Source of the DNA: Angiostrongylus vasorum | Taxonomy: Eukaryota > Nematoda > Chromadorea > Rhabditida > Metastrongylidae | Assembly: GCA_018806985.1 (NCBI GenBank) | Contig: JADANN010000447.1 | Span: 620,001 to 684,000 of the forward strand | Length of the DNA: 64,000 nt | Direction: 5' to 3' | Made by a program: the position numbers and the translations under genes | Part shown: positions 62,950 through 64,000 of the stretch, piece after piece | Position numbering within the stretch: the stretch's first letter is position 1 | Layout of the letters: each line of letters starts with the position of its first letter | The notes under the pieces: model-generated | Databases searched by the model: none | Told to the model about the DNA's origin: nothing | Seen by the model: only the letters and a program-made list of their open reading frames with translations

Positions 62950-64000
62950 TAATAGAATTAAACAAACACGAGTATGTTACCATATACTAAGATAGTCGAT
63001 GACATCTACAATTTCTGGGAACCAGACCATATAGACGGAAGGTATTCTGCACTTCATAAATAAGTTTACCAGTAAACGACGGGTTTTAAAACAGTGAAAG
63101 ATGTGGACGACATTATGCTGGCAAGCGCTTCCCTCATTCCAGTATACAACACGTCACCATTCGAACGAGAAAAAAACTAAGTTACTGAATAATATTGTGT
63201 TACTCATATGTTGCTCAACCATGAAACAATTAACGAATGAATACACGAGAATGCATAATGAACATAAAATTTGGACAACGAAACACCAATTTACGAAGAC
63301 AACTTTCAGTACAGTTTAAGGTGTTAGTTAAGTTGTCGAGCATAATCGATGTTTAGAAGTGGTGAACCACAACTACGAGAAACGAAATGAGACAAAAAAG
63401 ACACGGTTCGAAACATCAGTGTAAAAACCTCCAACAACTGAACAATAGATTTCTGGAATACAGCTGTACACCCGATAGACGCTAGTGAATACACGGCTTT
63501 AAGACCTATATACTTTATGCTCTCAACATGATAGTATTGATGAAGATTGCTCTTTAAAATAGTACTGTCGTTGAGATCTAAAACAAGAGAGAGCTCACTT
63601 TGATGTCATTATCAGCTTTTCACTGAAAAACAATACTCTCAAAAACAATGGACTGGAAAGAATCACGATGAGGAACAGGTACAATCAAATACGACAGCCA
63701 TCAGCCATACATGCTAAGGAGGAATTCCACAAAGCTTCTAAGCAAGAGTGTTTCCAAAACCACTGATCCTCTTAGAAGAATTCGTACAGCTGCAAAGTCG
63801 TGACATTTGCAACGCTGCGAGTGGACGCCCACGATATGTAGTGACCCGGAGTGACATTTGGTGTCCAGGAACGAATTCACCAAATAAAGTCCTCATCTAC
63901 ACTTACTACAAGTCTGGTCAGTACCTTCGTAGTAGTTCACATAGCTAAACGAAGAAGCACACTTGGAGTAGCGTCTCATCGGTTTTGTGACAACTACTGC
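62950..64000. other. right edge of window, nothing recognised
   Basis: AT-rich. A 66-codon plus frame at 63748-63948 (MFPKPLILLEEFVQLQSRDI at its start) has no recognisable similarity and is not called. Confidence 0.4.

Noticed and set aside
1..64000. CRISPR array, bacterial operon or phage region
   Set aside because: No regularly spaced repeats; the gene structure with introns and the repeat content are those of an animal genome.

Overview
The window looks like a piece of a nematode genome, most likely from a strongylid (hookworm-like) worm. This is inferred from one large, clearly recognisable animal cytoskeletal gene with mostly short introns ending in TTTCAG-like acceptors, AT-rich non-coding DNA, and a dense load of tRNA-derived SINEs, foldback elements and Penelope-like retroelement ends. 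No bacterial features are present and I see no second complete protein-coding gene.

The centrepiece is a beta-heavy spectrin gene (sma-1 in C. elegans, karst in Drosophila) on the minus strand between about 54.7 kb and 29.8 kb. Splicing by eye gives 27 exons in consistent phase. The joined reading frame is 12,021 nt (about 4,006 residues) and has the full family layout: two calponin-homology domains (actin binding), about 30 spectrin repeats, an SH3 domain inserted in the fifth repeat, a PH domain, and a short C-terminal tail. The 5' three quarters of the locus is cut into about 25 small exons. The 3' part is a single 8.7-kb exon with no intron.

1-29.8 kb: no confident genes. The sequence is a mosaic of three SINE-like families with tRNA-like heads (called A, B and C here), a roughly 390-bp dispersed repeat of unknown class (R390), foldback elements with arms ending in an ACACGAGGTTG-type terminus, and one Penelope-like element (PLE) remnant arranged head to head. 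One coding-looking segment at about 28.59-28.78 kb lies just 3' of the spectrin gene.

29.8-54.7 kb: the spectrin gene. Intron 2 contains a 5'-truncated PLE with a GIY-YIG endonuclease reading frame, inserted antisense and flanked by a 12-bp direct repeat. Intron 25 holds an R390 copy, and intron 5 holds a TCTA/TA microsatellite.

54.7-64 kb: upstream sequence, again rich in SINE, R390 and foldback copies, with several inverted R390 pairs.

The most unusual signal is a short motif, CTGANGAA / 3-4 bp stem / GAAACGT, found in the PLE ends and in the arms of the foldback elements. Its stem covaries between copies, and it resembles the catalytic core of a hammerhead ribozyme. SINE, R390, A/B/C and foldback groupings are mine, from reading the sequence; no database search was possible.
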